Source: Gentiana macrophylla (Eukaryota; Streptophyta; Magnoliopsida; Gentianales; Gentianaceae). Taken from it: a stretch of DNA of 64,000 bases. The notes under the pieces were generated by a model. That model saw only the letters and a program-made list of their open reading frames with translations, was not told where the DNA came from and ran no database searches. The translations under genes were made by a program, and so were the position numbers. How positions within the stretch are numbered: the stretch's first letter is position 1; every line of letters begins with the position of its first letter. Below, in pieces: positions 23,486 to 34,539 of the stretch. The stretch is taken from assembly GCA_026214975.1 (NCBI GenBank), contig CM047805.1, positions 60,814,834 through 60,878,833 on the forward strand, given 5' to 3'.

Positions 23486-24141
23486 ACAGTGTGTTTTCAG
23501 AGAAATATCGATCTGAAAGTTGTAAGTAATGTCTCTGTGTATATATCTGTATATATATATATAGGTAGGTGGTTGAAACTGTCAGATAAAGTCCTGTACA
23601 CGTACTGTAGCAATAACCACGATTAAATTTAGAATGAATGATATTCCTCCACGTGTCCCACTAATTTATTTCATGAGAGTTGTAACCATCCGATCGTGTA
23701 ACTGCGGTTATTATTGATAGGAATAACATCTATATACTGTTGACTTTCATTTAAGTTTGACTGTATTGTAACGTATAGCTTAGCATCCTTCATCTTCAAT
23801 AGACTTAGTTCAGCAGTCTGCTGATAAAGAATGACTCAAGTCTGCTGACAGAGTAAATTTGCTGATATTCAATTCCTCTTGTTTTGTCCAACTGATAATA
23901 CAAGATGAAGTTTAACACCATAGACTGATCTGTCAAATGAGCTCACCCAACAGGACAAAGACCAATCCCCTTGGCAACTTCATTTGCTCAATTGTCCAAA
24001 CACATATAAGTACATGGAATTGGTGATACCAATGACTAATCTTCTAGGTGAGCTCACCCAACATAGCAAAGAGTAATCCCCTTGGTGAATTCCAGTACAT
24101 TGCTGATCAAAGGTGTGTCAGTCAACTTTTATAATTCAAAT

Positions 24142-24480
24142 TTAAGTCCTTAACTTAGCAGATCTTTCACTATCCAATGGTTTTGTGAATATGTCAGCAA
24201 GTTGATCTTCAGTTGGGATGTAAAGAACCACCACATCTTTCTTTTCAACATGATCTCTTATAAAGTGATGTCTCACATCAATATGCTTGGTTCTATAGTG
24301 CAAAACATGATTTTCTGTGATTGCAATTGCACTTGTGTTGTCACACAATATAGGAATTTCTCTTTCTTCAATTCTATAATCCCTTAACTGTTGTCTTAAC
24401 CATATATTTGTGCACATCAACTTCCAGCAGCTATATATTCAGCTTCAGCAGTAGAAGTTGATATAGAATTCTGTTTCTTG
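24142..24480 (-). pseudogene. Element C RNase H
   Basis: The open stretch 24420-24142 has ILCDNTSAIAITENHVLHYR, then TKHIDVRHHFIRDHVEKKDV and IPTEDQLADIFTKPLDSERS, the C-terminal RNase H blocks of Copia pol. The ADIFTK phrase is the normal end of the polyprotein. Upstream, the AEAEYIAAGS-like block can be read just before 24420 in another frame, so a frameshift lies there. RNase H removes template RNA during reverse transcription. The pol end is about 650 bp from the start of the extra ORF. Confidence 0.85.
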
Positions 24481-24951
24481 CTAAACCAGGAAATCTGTTT
24501 ATTTCCCATCAATTGACAGGTTCCTGTGGTGCTTTTTTATCAATCTTGCATCCTGCACAATCAGAATCTGAATAGGATATAACCTTGAAGCTTCCATCTT
24601 TTGAATACCATATCCCTACTCCTAAGGTCTCTTTTAGATACTTGAGAATCCTTTTTACTGCAGCTAGATGGATTTCTTTTGGTTTAGATTAAAATCTTGC
24701 ACAAACACCTACAACAAAGGATATATCAGGTCTGCTGGTAGTAAGGTACAGCGGACTGCCTATCATCCTTCTGTATAAGGTTTGATCAACATCTTTTCCT
24801 TCTTTATCTTCATCCAATCTAATGTTTGTACTCATAGGAGTTGATACTCTGGTGCTGTTTCCATACCAAATTTCTTCAGTAGCTCCTTGGTATACTTGGT
24901 TTGGTGAATGAAGATTCCATCTTTCATTTGTTTGACTTGTAATCCCAAGAA
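24481..24951 (-). pseudogene. Element C RT-RNase H connection region, broken
   Basis: No long frame, but pieces of the Copia block after the RT active site are readable, such as LYRRMIGSPLYLTTSRPDI at about 24769-24710 and the region encoding the SDSDCAGCK-like RNase H start at about 24570. Several stops interrupt it. Confidence 0.6.
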
Positions 24952-25577
24952 CTAGTTCATTTCTCCTATCATACTCATTTGGAATTTACTTTTCATCAGA
25001 TTAGCAAATTTTTCACATAGAAATTCATATTCAGAGCCAAAAATTATGTCATCAACATAACTCTGTACCAGCAGGGTGCTGTCTCCTTCATTGATTCTGA
25101 AAAGAGTCTTCTCAATGGTTCTTTTTGTAAAGCCATTGTCCACAAGAATTGAGATAGGGTCTCATACCATGCTATTTGTGCTTGTTTCAAGCCATAAAGT
25201 GCTTTACTGAGTCTGTACACTTTATCCTTTTGATCTTTAACTTCAAAACCAGGAGGTTGGTGAACATAAACCTCTTCCTCTAGAATGCCATTCAGAAATG
25301 CACTCTTGACATCCATCTGGTATACTTTGAAGTTTTTGTAAGCAACATATGCCAAGAATAATCTTATAGCTTCCAATCTTGCAACAGGGGCATATGTCTC
25401 ATAAAAATCTATTCCTTCTGCTTCAGAATAGCCTTTTGCTACTAGTCTGGCCTTATTCCTTACAATGGTACCAGATTCATCCAATTTGTTTCTGTATACC
25501 CATTTTGTTCCAATTATATTTGCATGATTAGGCCTTTTCACTAGTGTCCAAAATTGATTTCTTTCAAATTCATTCAA
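24952..25577 (-). pseudogene. Element C reverse transcriptase, one frameshift
   Basis: First piece 25577-25044: [76 protein letters not shown] and [20 protein letters not shown], the standard Copia RT blocks, with [18 protein letters not shown]. Its last about 30 codons are out of frame. The second piece 25143-24952 restores it: [20 protein letters not shown], with YVDD intact, and FQMSMIGEMN. Overlap of the two frames at about 25143-25044 places one frameshift just upstream of YVDD. The first ATG is internal to the domain; it is only the first Met after the upstream break. Confidence 0.88.
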
Positions 25578-25632
25578 TTCTTATTGCATAGCAATTATCC
25601 ATTCTGGATGTGATATTGCTTCTTCTACAACT

Positions 25633-26346
25633 TTAGGCTCTATTTGAGATAGAAAACATAGCTTCTAATTGTCTTCTAGTCCTCACACCTTGATGTATAT
25701 TGCCAATAACTTGCTCAGCAGGGTGATCCCTTAACCATTGAGGATTTTGGTTAGATTGATTCTTAGGAACATCATCTTCAGTAGGGTCTGCTGTAGCTTC
25801 AGCAAGGGGTTCAACAGATCCTTTAACTGCCTCACTTGTTGCATCAGTAGTATTACCAGCAGGGTGTTCAGCAGGGGCAGAGTCAGAAATATTTAAATCA
25901 TTTATCCTTTCTAGAACATCAACACATTCTGGATCAGTGACTTGTTCATTCTCAGCAGGTTCTGAAGCTTTATCTTCCATTCCAGTAAACTTAGGTTTAT
26001 CAAATACAACATGTATTGTTTCTTCATGTTTCAGTGTTCTTTTGTCCAGTCCCCAGAATGCCTTGATGAATGAAGAATATCCCAAGAAGATTCCCTCGTC
26101 TGATTTTGGTTGGAAAGTCTTCAGTTGCTCCTTATGATTTAATATAAAACATTTGCTTTCAAATGGATGGAAATAGGATATATTAGGTTTCATTCCATTC
26201 CAAATCTCATAAGGTGTCTTCAGCAGCTTCTTGTTCACTGAGGTCCTATTTTGTGTATAACATGCTGTATTGACCGCTTCAACCCAAAATCTTTCAGGTA
26301 ATAATGCTTCACAAAATATAGTTCTCCCTGCTTCTTTTAAAGTCAT
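25633..26346 (-). pseudogene. Element C integrase C-terminal region and IN-RT linker
   Basis: Starts just after the catalytic Glu region with TLKEAGRTIFCEALLPERFW and VEAVNTACYTQNR, then TPYEIWNGMKPNISYFHPFE and DEGIFLGYSSFIKAFWGLDK. These are the integrase C-terminal blocks of Copia. From about residue 120 a Glu/Pro/Ala-rich linker follows (EPAENEQVTDPECVDVLERI), ending with TRRQLEAMFS, the usual lead-in to RT. Stops on both sides separate it from the rest of pol. Confidence 0.85.
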
Positions 26347-26848
26347 GTTTCTTCTCTCAGCAACCCCATTATGCTGAGGTGTACCAGCAGCAGCCAGTTA
26401 ATGCAACACACCATTCTGCTCACAATATTCTCTTAAAACTTTATTGAGAAATTCAGTACCCTTGTCTGATCTGATCTTCACTACTGTCAAACTTTCTCAT
26501 TTTGCAATCTCTTCCAATGTTCAGGCATCTTTTGATGTGTTTCACTTTTCTTGTTCATGAATACTACCTAAGTGTATCTTGAATAATCATCCACAACTAC
26601 TAGAGTGTACTTCTTTCCTGTCACACTGGTTGGTGTTACTGGTCCAAATCGATCTATTTGCATCAGCTCCAAAACTCTTTTTGTTGATTGCTTGGTCTTT
26701 GACTTGAAGCTTGATTTTGTTTGTTTAACTTGTTGACAAGCATCACATATAGCATCCTTTTTGAATGTTTCTCAGGTAAGCCAATCACCAGTTTCTTCTT
26801 CACCAACTGATTGATATCATCAAAGTTTAGATGATTTAATTTATTATG
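26347..26848 (-). pseudogene. Element C integrase N-terminal and catalytic region, broken
   Basis: Reading the minus strand in changing frames gives LNHLNFDDINQLVKKK, CDACQQVKQTKSSFKS-like and IDRFGPVTPTSVTGKKYTLV-like pieces, that is the HHCC zinc site and the first Asp of the core, then STEFLNKVLREYCEQNG and a frame shift before 26346. Substitutions to stop codons are frequent. Confidence 0.65.
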
Positions 26849-27259
26849 TCATAACCAATTTAGTTCTGACTTGGTATGCACAATCAAGCATGTCTCTGGA
26901 ATAGCAGTAGACCAATCCAAAACATACATGTTTTGTTGTCTTCTTCCAACCAACACAACTTGATCACCTCTTTCACTTATGACAATACATGTGCCTTTGT
27001 CAAAAGTGACCTTGTAACCCATGTCATAAAACTGTCCAGTGCTCAGTAGGTTGTAGTCCGGTCCTTCCAAAAATGCAACATTCCTGATAGTTAATCCATT
27101 TCTCACAAGTGTGCCATATCCTCTTGTGTATCCTGGTGTGTTCTTGTTGCAAAAACTCACTCTTGGACCATCATTTGCCACATAGTTTGTCAGATAGTTC
27201 TTAATCTTTGTCATATGTCTGGAACATCCACTGTCAAAGTACCAGACCCTACAAAACAT
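26849..27259 (-). pseudogene. Element C protease and pre-integrase region
   Basis: 136 codons beginning just before the retropepsin active site: VWYFDSGCSRHMTKIKNYLT, in which DSG is intact. The phrase DSGCSRHMT is diagnostic for Sirevirus-type Copia protease. It continues with TLVRNGLTIRNVAFLEGPDY and NLLSTGQFYDMGYKVTFDKG, the family's normal C-terminal protease and pre-integrase blocks. It ends at a stop after KSELNWL, where the zinc site HNKLNHL should continue. The protease cuts the Gag-Pol precursor inside the particle. Confidence 0.88.
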
Positions 27260-27456
27260 AGTTAATGTATTTTAGGTACCCAAAACTGTTTGGGTCCATA
27301 GTGGTAAGTGGTAAGCATTACCCTTGGCAAATTTCCATAAGGTCTTCTCTGAAAAGTTTTGTACTTTTGTTCATACATGTATTCTACACATCCATAAGGT
27401 CTAACATTTGGTTTTGTAGGACTCACATATGCTTTCTGGCCTTTTGGTATGTAATG

Positions 27457-28533
27457 CTATTTGGAGTGATTTCTATTGTTAGAAGCACTCGCATAACCAT
27501 AGGTTTGCTGACTTTTGCTCTTCAATAGGTCTGGACAATCAGGTCTAAAATGTCCAGGCTTCTTGCAGTTGATGCACAGATAATCAGGTTCCTTTTTCTG
27601 TTTTAGTTCAGGACAGTCAGGTTTGAAGTGTCCTGGTTTCTTGCATTGATAGCACAAGTAATCATTGTCTTTCTTGGATTCATCCTTCTTCTTTTCACTG
27701 GATTTCTTTGTGAAACTCCTTGGAGAACCCTTTCTAGTTTTCATCATTCTGATTTTCTTGCTCAATTGGGAAATTTGCTCTTGCATCTCATCCAGTAGAT
27801 CATCTTGAGCTCCTGATGTTTCTTCTTGATATGTAGCAGCCAATGCAGTGGTCTTTGGTTCTTCCTTTTCAGTCTCAGGTACAAGTTTTTTGCTGAATTC
27901 ATACGCCTTGAGATCTAAAAATAATTTGAATGTGTCATCTTCATGTAAACTTCTCTTTTCTTCTATGGCAGTCACCTTCATTTCCCAATCTTCTTTTGCA
28001 GGTAATGCTTCAAAGATTTTAGAGTTCATTTCTTCTTTTGAATAGTTTACACTCAGTAGGGTGAGTTCATCCATGATGGCATTGAATCTTGATTCCATTT
28101 GTTCAATGCTTTCATTTGGTTTCATTTTGAAATCTTGGAACTTCTTCTTTGCCACACTGACTTTGTTCTTCTTGATTGCATCAGTGCCTTCACAGATTAA
28201 TTGTAACATATCCCAAAGTTCCTTTGCAGTCTGGTAATCCTTCACTTTCAAGTACATATTGCTATCCAAGGTTCTGTATATGATATCAATAGCAATATTG
28301 TTGAGGTTTGCTCTTTTTTTATCTTCAGCATTCCATTCTCTTTTTGGTTTTGGAATGTTTTATGTTTGACCATCTACATTTATAGCTTTTGTGATTTCCA
28401 GTGGTCCATCAGTCTGCACATCCATGAACTCATCATGTGTTGCAGCTAGAAAAGCCGGCATACGATGTTTATACTCATCAAAACGATCCAAAGAACACAT
28501 CAACATTGTTCTAGCATACTGGTTGTTATCCAT
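27457..28533 (-). pseudogene. Element C gag with two zinc knuckles, one in-frame stop
   Basis: Start ATG at 28533-28531, about 90 bp inside the PBS, giving MDNNQYARTMLMCSLDRFDE. Codon 58 is TAA (28362-28360); the same frame then stays open for more than 280 codons. The UBN2-type gag core is clear (ELWDMLQLICEGTDAIKKNK, FKMKPNESIEQMESRFNAIM). Two CX2CX4HX4C knuckles follow: CYQCKKPGHFKPDC and CINCKKPGHFRPDC, which bind the element RNA. The frame ends soon after, at the point where element I has about 1 kb of additional gag coding sequence. Confidence 0.9.
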
Positions 28534-28624
28534 GATGCAGATCTTTGAAAATCAGAGACTTGAAAAAGTTTTCCAAGTATTTTCAAAGCACAACAAGTAG
28601 GATTACTTCAGAACAGAAGCACTG

Positions 28625-28635
28625 CTCTGATACCA
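28625..28635 (-). other. Primer-binding site of element C
   Basis: Minus-strand TGGTATCAGAG, two bases from the LTR. Matches initiator methionine tRNA. Confidence 0.85.
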
Positions 28636-28637
28636 AT

Positions 28638-30363
28638 TGTTGGTCCCTTGAAAAAGCTTTGGTTAAGTTTATAGGGGGGTGAATAAACTTAACACTTAAA
28701 TCTTTTGGAGTTAACAAACTCAAAGAAGTTCGATGCTCACTGCTTGATTGCTCGATGGTCTGCGACCACTCGATGAGTCTGGCGACACTTCGAGAGTCTA
28801 CTTGCCGTTAATTTTACTGAATTTGTTGCAGCGGAATATATTCAAGTTAAGCCTTATTACTTGTTGTTAAACTATGATACTAAGTATTATATACTCAGTA
28901 GTGTGAGTGTGTGATTCAGTTGCTAGTTTCAATAGGTTGATGTGCTTAATATACTAAATGCAGAAATTAAATGCAGAAAGTAAGTAGGCAATTTTTATAG
29001 TGGTTCCAGGTGGTGTAATCATGCCAGTCCACTCTTCTCCTGTGATGTTGGAGGTAATTCCTTAGAGATCTTTGAGGTTGTAGTTACAAAAATCCCTAAG
29101 TTGTCTGTCATTCACCAATAACTATGGCTTCACAAACTGAACACTTGGAACATGTAGGATTGCTGCTCCAAAGTCTTCCACTGGTCCTTGAAGGTTAGGA
29201 TTGCCTCTTCACCAACTCCACCACAAACAACAATATTTGACACCTAAGTGCTTCTCTGTCTTCAGCAGTTTCATGTAAAGAAGGTTTGAATCAAGTAAGT
29301 GATTCAGCTTTCAGCAACTTGATCAGGATGAAATGATTAGCAGCTTGAAATCTTCAAGTGTGTATACTTGATGTAACTTGAAAGCAGGTTACACTTGAAG
29401 AATTTTACTAGTTCAGTAGCTTTAAGCTTAGTAACATCAGCAAGGTGATTTCTTGATAAGAAAACTGATAGCTCAGGATTGATAGTTGTTTTTTTTCATC
29501 AATTTTCATCACTTGTATCTGAATTAGGAGTCCTCTATTTATAGTACAGAATATCCTGTGACATATGTTTGAAATTCAAACATAGCCGTTTCAGATTTGT
29601 CCCTATCTTGACTTGCTTTACATCCCTCAGATATAGTAATCGACACGTCGATTTACTTTTAGACGATTTTGATCATCCCACCCTTTGACTTGTATACATT
29701 GGATAAAGCTCTGAATCTTTCCAACATTCATTTAATCTTAACCATTGATTTGTTGACAAATTCAAGAGTTGTTATCTGTCCTTATCCTTGTAATCTTCCA
29801 ATGTAACCTTCGATTAATTCAAAATATATTTCCAGCAGGTTCCTGTGTATATAAGTCTGCTGAAATACTTGGCAGTCAGCTGTTCCAAGTTTGCCGTGTT
29901 TATAAAACACTGCAGCTGACTTCTTTATATCTAACTTTTTGTTATGAAGTTAGATTACACCAACTTGAACATAACTAAGTTCCAATCACCACTTGACTGA
30001 TGGAACATAGACCTTGTACACAAGGTATATGTAATCAGTTTAGGTCATCACAGACTTCCCTAAATTCGGATTCCATATCCTTGACTTTAAACACTAAGTT
30101 TGATCCCTTAGCCTTGATGGCGAGTTTGAGCCTCTCACCCTTCGAGTCTTCAGAGGGTCCTAAACTAGTCTCTTGACTCGTACCTTACTAACTTAGACAG
30201 GACTGCTGGCAAAAGTCAGCTGACCTCTTACAATGCTTGTTTGATCAAACCTATACAAAGATCAAACTCTAATAAGCTTATACATTTGATCTAGACATCT
30301 TTTTTCCTTTGCCTATAACAGCTAGTCTGGCACTAATCTCAAAAACTTAAAATATGTCCAACA
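28638..30363 (-). repeat. 5' LTR of element C (1,726 bp)
   Basis: Starts TGTTGGTCCC and ends ATGTCCAACA on the plus strand. TATAAATAGAGGAC on the minus strand at about 29543-29530 is the likely promoter. Homologous to 3394-5081 and to the truncated 18332-19400. Confidence 0.9.
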
Positions 30364-30590
30364 AAACACAACAAACTTCTTATACCACTGCCTTGGAGCC
30401 TGCTTAAGTCCATATAAGGACTTCTTCAACTTGCACCCAAATCCTTCTTTGCCAGGAACTTGGAAACCCTCTGGCTGAGTCATATAAATCTCCTTATCTA
30501 CATCTCCATGTAGAAAGGTTGTCTTCACATTCAATTGCTCATGTTCAAGATTCGATGTGGCACCATTGCTAACAGCACCCTGATGGAAGT
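30364..30590 (-). pseudogene. Element E reverse transcriptase fragment, left of element D
   Basis: Minus-strand reading gives LNVKTTFLHGDVDKEIYMTQ, PEGFQVPGKEGFGCKLKKSL and YGLKQAPRQWYKKFVV, the central RT blocks of a Tork/Tnt1-like Copia element. The frame is open until it meets the LTR of element C at 30363, and starts at the insertion site of D at 30590. Its upstream half lies beyond D at 40858 onward. The remainder of RT, RNase H and the 3' LTR of E are absent; element H sequence, not E, lies left of C. Confidence 0.88.
30586..30590. repeat. Target-site duplication of element D, left copy (GAAGT)
   Basis: GAAGT directly before the LTR, repeated at 40853-40857. Confidence 0.95.
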
Positions 30591-31177
30591 TGACGATACA
30601 GGGTTTCACTCCCTCCACGTGTCGTCTATCGGTTGGTCATCACATTATGAATGAGCTACAACATACTCATGTCGAGACCCAGGATCGAGGCTAGGGCCAT
30701 CTAATCGGCTCCAGGTTACGACTATCGACTACCGAGCAGTGTGGGATGACAAGTCCATAAGGATAGAGTCCGCACCAGCTAGCAGTGTAGGACAATGAGT
30801 CTAGGGTCGATCACCGCAAGTCGGCAGTATCGACACCGAGGACAGTGTCCGCGCCAGCTGTCCAAGCCCATTAACAGCGATAGCTTGGGCAAGGGTATAA
30901 GGCCCATTAAAGGGTAAAGATGACAATAACATAAGCCGACTTAACCTTAGGGTTTAGGCAAGTGTTGTCATTATAAATACCCCATTCCAGGAACTACGTA
31001 AGGCTTGATTCCTGGAATAGAACATGATACGTAGGCAATCCAAGATACAGTCTTGGACTCAGCCGCAAACATAAAAATCCTCCACCTCATTCCTTTTTGG
31101 CATTAGGGTTCTTGTGTGTTCATCACTAGATTAAATTAAGGCTCAAATCATTAAGGTGACATAATCGGTCACCGTCA
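30591..31177 (+). repeat. 5' LTR of element D (587 bp)
   Basis: Starts TGACGATACAGG and ends CACCGTCA. A TATAAATA box at 30972-30979 is the likely promoter, with transcription expected about 30 bp downstream. Eight substitutions and no indels against 40266-40852. Confidence 0.97.
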
Positions 31178-31196
31178 TTGGCGCTAGAAGGAGGGT
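31178..31196 (+). other. Primer-binding site of element D
   Basis: TTGGCGCTAGAAGGAGGG follows the LTR without a gap. It is not the initiator-Met type used by the Copia elements here; TTGGCGC starts are usual in Tat/Athila elements. The precise tRNA was not identified. Confidence 0.75.
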
Positions 31197-31225
31197 CTTC
31201 TATTGATTGAATACGCAAAAGCACG

Positions 31226-32356
31226 ATGCCTCCTAAGAAAACTGCATCCAAAACTGCATCCAAAGCAGTCGATCAAGGCTCCCAGATGAACGAGCCGATC
31301 GATCCTGATATGCAAGGAGACGAATATCCCGCCTTGGATCTTATTCAGCACGATCCTCAGCAGAAACAAGGGGAAAAAAATCCAGCCTTGAATCCTGTCC
31401 AGGAGACCCACCAACCAGAAAAGCAAGCCCTTGCTCCAGAATATCGGGCGCTTGCAGATTAGTTGGCAGGGGCAAATTTGGAGGTAATGTCCAGAATAAT
31501 AGCCGAGGCAGTTACAGCGCGAAGGCAGGCAGACGCCGCCCATAAAGAAGCTATGGCGGAAGGCGGCCAGAAAGACGTAGTGGACAAGCCTAAACAGACT
31601 CCTGGGGACGAAATAAGCGTATCATCCAGCTCAGTGGAAAGGAAGAGACGTGAGATCCACCAAAAACACCAGAGAGGGGATGATGATAGCGCCAGGGAAG
31701 AGTTGAATGCAATTTTGGGAAAGATCCAGGTTTCGTTGTGGCTCGAGTCTCCCTTCACAAAGGAGATCGAGAGCTTCCCTAAACCCAAGGGGTTTAAGAT
31801 ACCGAAAATAGAACCTTATGATGGCACCACCGACCCGGAGGACCATCTCCACAGGTATCTATCTCAAATGAGGCTGGATGGGGCACCCGATGCAATGCGC
31901 TGTCGGGCATTCGAGACTCTACTCGTAGGTCGAGCAAGAGAATGGTTCACGAAGCTACGACCAGGGTCGATCTCCAATTTTTCCATGCTCGCTCGAAAGT
32001 TCCGAGATGCGTTTATAGTCAATAAGAAGTTTCATCTGAGTGCCACGCACCTCATGAACGTGAGGCAGCAAAAAGATGAGACAGTAATGGAATATTTGAA
32101 GAGGTTTAATCTCGAGGCCATGCAGGTCAAGGACGCAGACGACCGACTTCTGATCACATCGTTCGTAGGGGGGCTGCGCAATACTAAGTTATACCTTAAG
32201 TTGAGCAGAGACGTTCCCCATACCATGGACGAATGTGTCAATGTGGTGCATAGATTCTGTCAGGGGGAAGAGGCAGTGCGGAGGCACACCCAATCCGACT
32301 GGATGGAATCCAAGAAGGACACCCGAGGTCCGAACAGGAATCAGTCCAAGAGGTAG
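31226..32356 (+). pseudogene. Element D gag (Retrotrans_gag type), one in-frame stop
   Basis: Starts at the first ATG after the PBS with MPPKKTASKTASKAVDQGSQ. A TAG at 31460-31462 interrupts the frame after codon 78; the frame then continues uninterrupted to 32356. The capsid-like domain covers about IPKIEPYDGTTDPEDHLHRY through FETLLVGRAREWFTKLRPGS, FSMLARKFRDAFIV, VRQQKDETVMEYLKRFN and LLITSFVGGLRNTKLYLKLS, matching the Retrotrans_gag family. It would assemble virus-like particles in the cytoplasm. The stop at 31460 could come from a single C-to-T change. Confidence 0.9.
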
Positions 32357-32895
32357 GATGTCGAAAGTAAGCCATCAGTTTGGGACCGTATCGACACGTC
32401 CACCTCAGACCGTGGGGGCAAGAAGGGACCCTCACGTGATAAGGACTTTATCCCACTCAATCGACCTCGATCTGAGGTGTTGTCGATTATGCTTTCAAAA
32501 AACTTGGCGAGGAAACCGCCACCATTGAAGAAACCTCGAGAAAAGAGGAACGCAAGCAAATACTGTGATTTTCACGAAGACATAGGTCATACCACGAGGA
32601 GGATTGTATCGACCGAAAAGATATCGACGTCCTCGCATTCGTGAAGGAAAGATAGACGGTTGTCGGCGAGATCGGTATGATGGGCCCAGGGGGCGTGGAG
32701 AATTCAAGAGGAGAAACTCCGATCAAGATAGGAACCGAGGTCGAGATGCCCAGAGACGAAGGGATCGGTCACCTCAGAGGAATCGATCCCCAGTGTCGGG
32801 AAGGAAACAACAGAGATAACTTTGGTCGGGACGATCTGAAGAAAATCGACACAGTAAACTATGTCAATACGATCTTTGGTCCGATATGAAAGTGA
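32357..32895 (+). pseudogene. Element D gag C-terminus and gag-protease junction, broken
   Basis: In the frame ending near 32640, LSIMLSKNLARKPPPLKKPR and KYCDFHEDIGHTTRR can be read. The C-x-FH-x(3)-GHTT form is the knuckle-like motif usual in Tat gag, here without its final cysteine. A basic Arg/Asp-rich stretch follows at 32604-32819 (RYRRPRIREGKIDGCRRDR). Frame changes and a TAA at about 32893 separate gag from pol. Confidence 0.65.
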
Positions 32896-34539
32896 TAAGG
32901 ATCGAGACCAAAGAAAGAGCCGACTAGTAGCTCGAGAGAGGCGCAAGTAGCTCAATTCACGGCAGTCGGATACGGCCCTCGAGATGATATCCCTAAGTCG
33001 AGGAGTCATAGCGAAGGGTTAGTTATTGAAGCAGTTATTAGCCGAGCCCGTGTATCGAGAGTCTGCATCGATTACGGGAGTGCAGTGAACATCATATACC
33101 ACTCGGCATTTCAAGCAATGAAGTTGAAAGAGAAGGATCTAGCCCCCATAGCGTCTCCCCTGTTCGGATTCACAGGGCAAGCAGTCCATCCCATGGGCTC
33201 GATAAAGTTACTCACGACAGTTGGGGATGGCGAGAAAGGAAGGACACTTGAATTAAGTTATGTGGTGGTCAAGGCTCCCTCTGCGTACAATGTTATCCTA
33301 GGGCGACCCGCACTCTTCGACCTTCGAGCTATAATTTCAACATTCCATAAGAGTATGAAGTTTCCCACCAGGAACGGTTCCCACGAGGTAAAAGGAGACG
33401 TTGAAGTCGCTCGGAGTTGTAACTCTGTTGTCATGAATGGGAAGATGGCGGTTCAACAAGTCTTAGTCGAGGAATTGATTCCAGAGGAAGAAGAGGAGAA
33501 GAGTTGGGTCTCCAGTGACGCAGTCGAAAATGTCCGACTCTGGGAAGGAGAGGACGATCAGTGTGTGCAAGTCGGGATTTGGATCCTAGAGAAAGAAAAA
33601 CAACTACTGGTCGAGCTTTTAATCGAGTTCAGGGACATCTTTGCCTGGAAAGCCACCGACATGCCGGGGCTGTCAACCGATATCGCGGTTCATAAGCTAG
33701 AAATTGACCAGGCTAAAAAGCCAGTCAAACAGAAGAAGAGAAATTTTGCGTCGGATCGACTTGAGGCCATCGAGTTGGAAGTCGGCAAGCTACTAGCAGC
33801 CAAGATAGTGAGAGAGGTATTCTACCCAGAGTGGCTAGCTAACCCTGTATTAGTCAAGAAGCCCGATGGCAGTTGGCGCATGTGTGTGGACTTCACAGAC
33901 TTAAACAAAGCATGCCCAAAAGACTCGTACCCGCTACCCAAAATCGACAGGTTAGTAGATTCAACCATTGATTTTGAAGTTTTTGGTTTCTTAGATGCAT
34001 ATAAAGGATACCATCAGATTTTAATGGATCCTCGAGATGCGGAAAAAACAGCGTTTATCACAGAATTCGGCACCTTCTGCTATGTGACCATGCCATTCGG
34101 ATTAAAGAATGCTGGGGCAACATACCAGAGGGCAGTCAATAAGATATTTGCAAGGCAAATTGGTAGATGTATGGAAGTTTATGTAGACGACTTTCTTATC
34201 AAGAGTCGATCTATGAGACAATACCTGGTCGATGCTCGAGAGGTTTTCGAAGTGTTGAGAGAAACGCAGATGAGATTAAACCCGAAGAAGTGTACTTTTG
34301 GAATCAGGTCGGGTAAGTTCTTGGGCTACATGATCTCGAAGGACGGGATCCGAGCGAATCCGGATAAAATCAACACATTGAAGAACATGCCCGCACCACG
34401 AAATATCAAGGAAGTACAAAAGCTCACGGGTCGAATGGCAGCTCTCAACAGATTTCTATCGAGATCAGCACAGCGTGCACTACCATTTTTCAAGATACTC
34501 CGGAAGGCCAGTCCTTTTCATTGGGATGATGAGTGTTAG
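32896..34539 (+). pseudogene. Element D protease and reverse transcriptase
   Basis: The open frame begins after a stop near 32893. Retropepsin is at about 33030-33400: RVCIDYGSAVNIIYHSAF contains the catalytic D-x-G-S, and VILGRPALFDLRAIISTFH is its C-terminal block. RT covers about 33790-34540: VLVKKPDGSWRMCVDFTDLN, FLDAYKGYHQILMDPRD with catalytic Asp, YVTMPFGLKNAGATYQRAVN and MEVYVDDFLIKSRS, with YVDD at 34180-34191. The connection has GYMISKDGIRANPDKI. A TAG at 34537-34539 ends the frame, with the downstream frame in phase, so it is a single nonsense change in the block before AFEELK. Confidence 0.92.

Larger units (their letters stand above)
18332..30363 (-). mobile_element. Element C: Sirevirus-type Copia retrotransposon with extra 3' coding region
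   Basis: Minus-strand element with complete 5' LTR (28638-30363), PBS, gag, PR, IN, RT, RH, then a coding region of about 3.9 kb, PPT and a 3' LTR that lacks its first about 654 bp. The protease block WYFDSGCSRHMT, the two zinc knuckles and the extra ORF after RNase H are hallmarks of the Sirevirus (SIRE/Maximus) lineage. All domains have lesions. No duplication can be checked because the left end is truncated; the right flank starts AAACA at 30364. Confidence 0.88.

Noticed and set aside
31184..31788. Minus-strand frames overlapping the start of the element D gag
   Set aside because: They are shadows of the gag frame; no promoter, domain or codon pattern supports them, unlike the antisense gene at 37583-39885.
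32238..33009. Several short frames on both strands in the gag-protease junction of D
   Set aside because: They are mutually overlapping Arg/Ser/Pro-rich translations of the same GA-rich coding relic.
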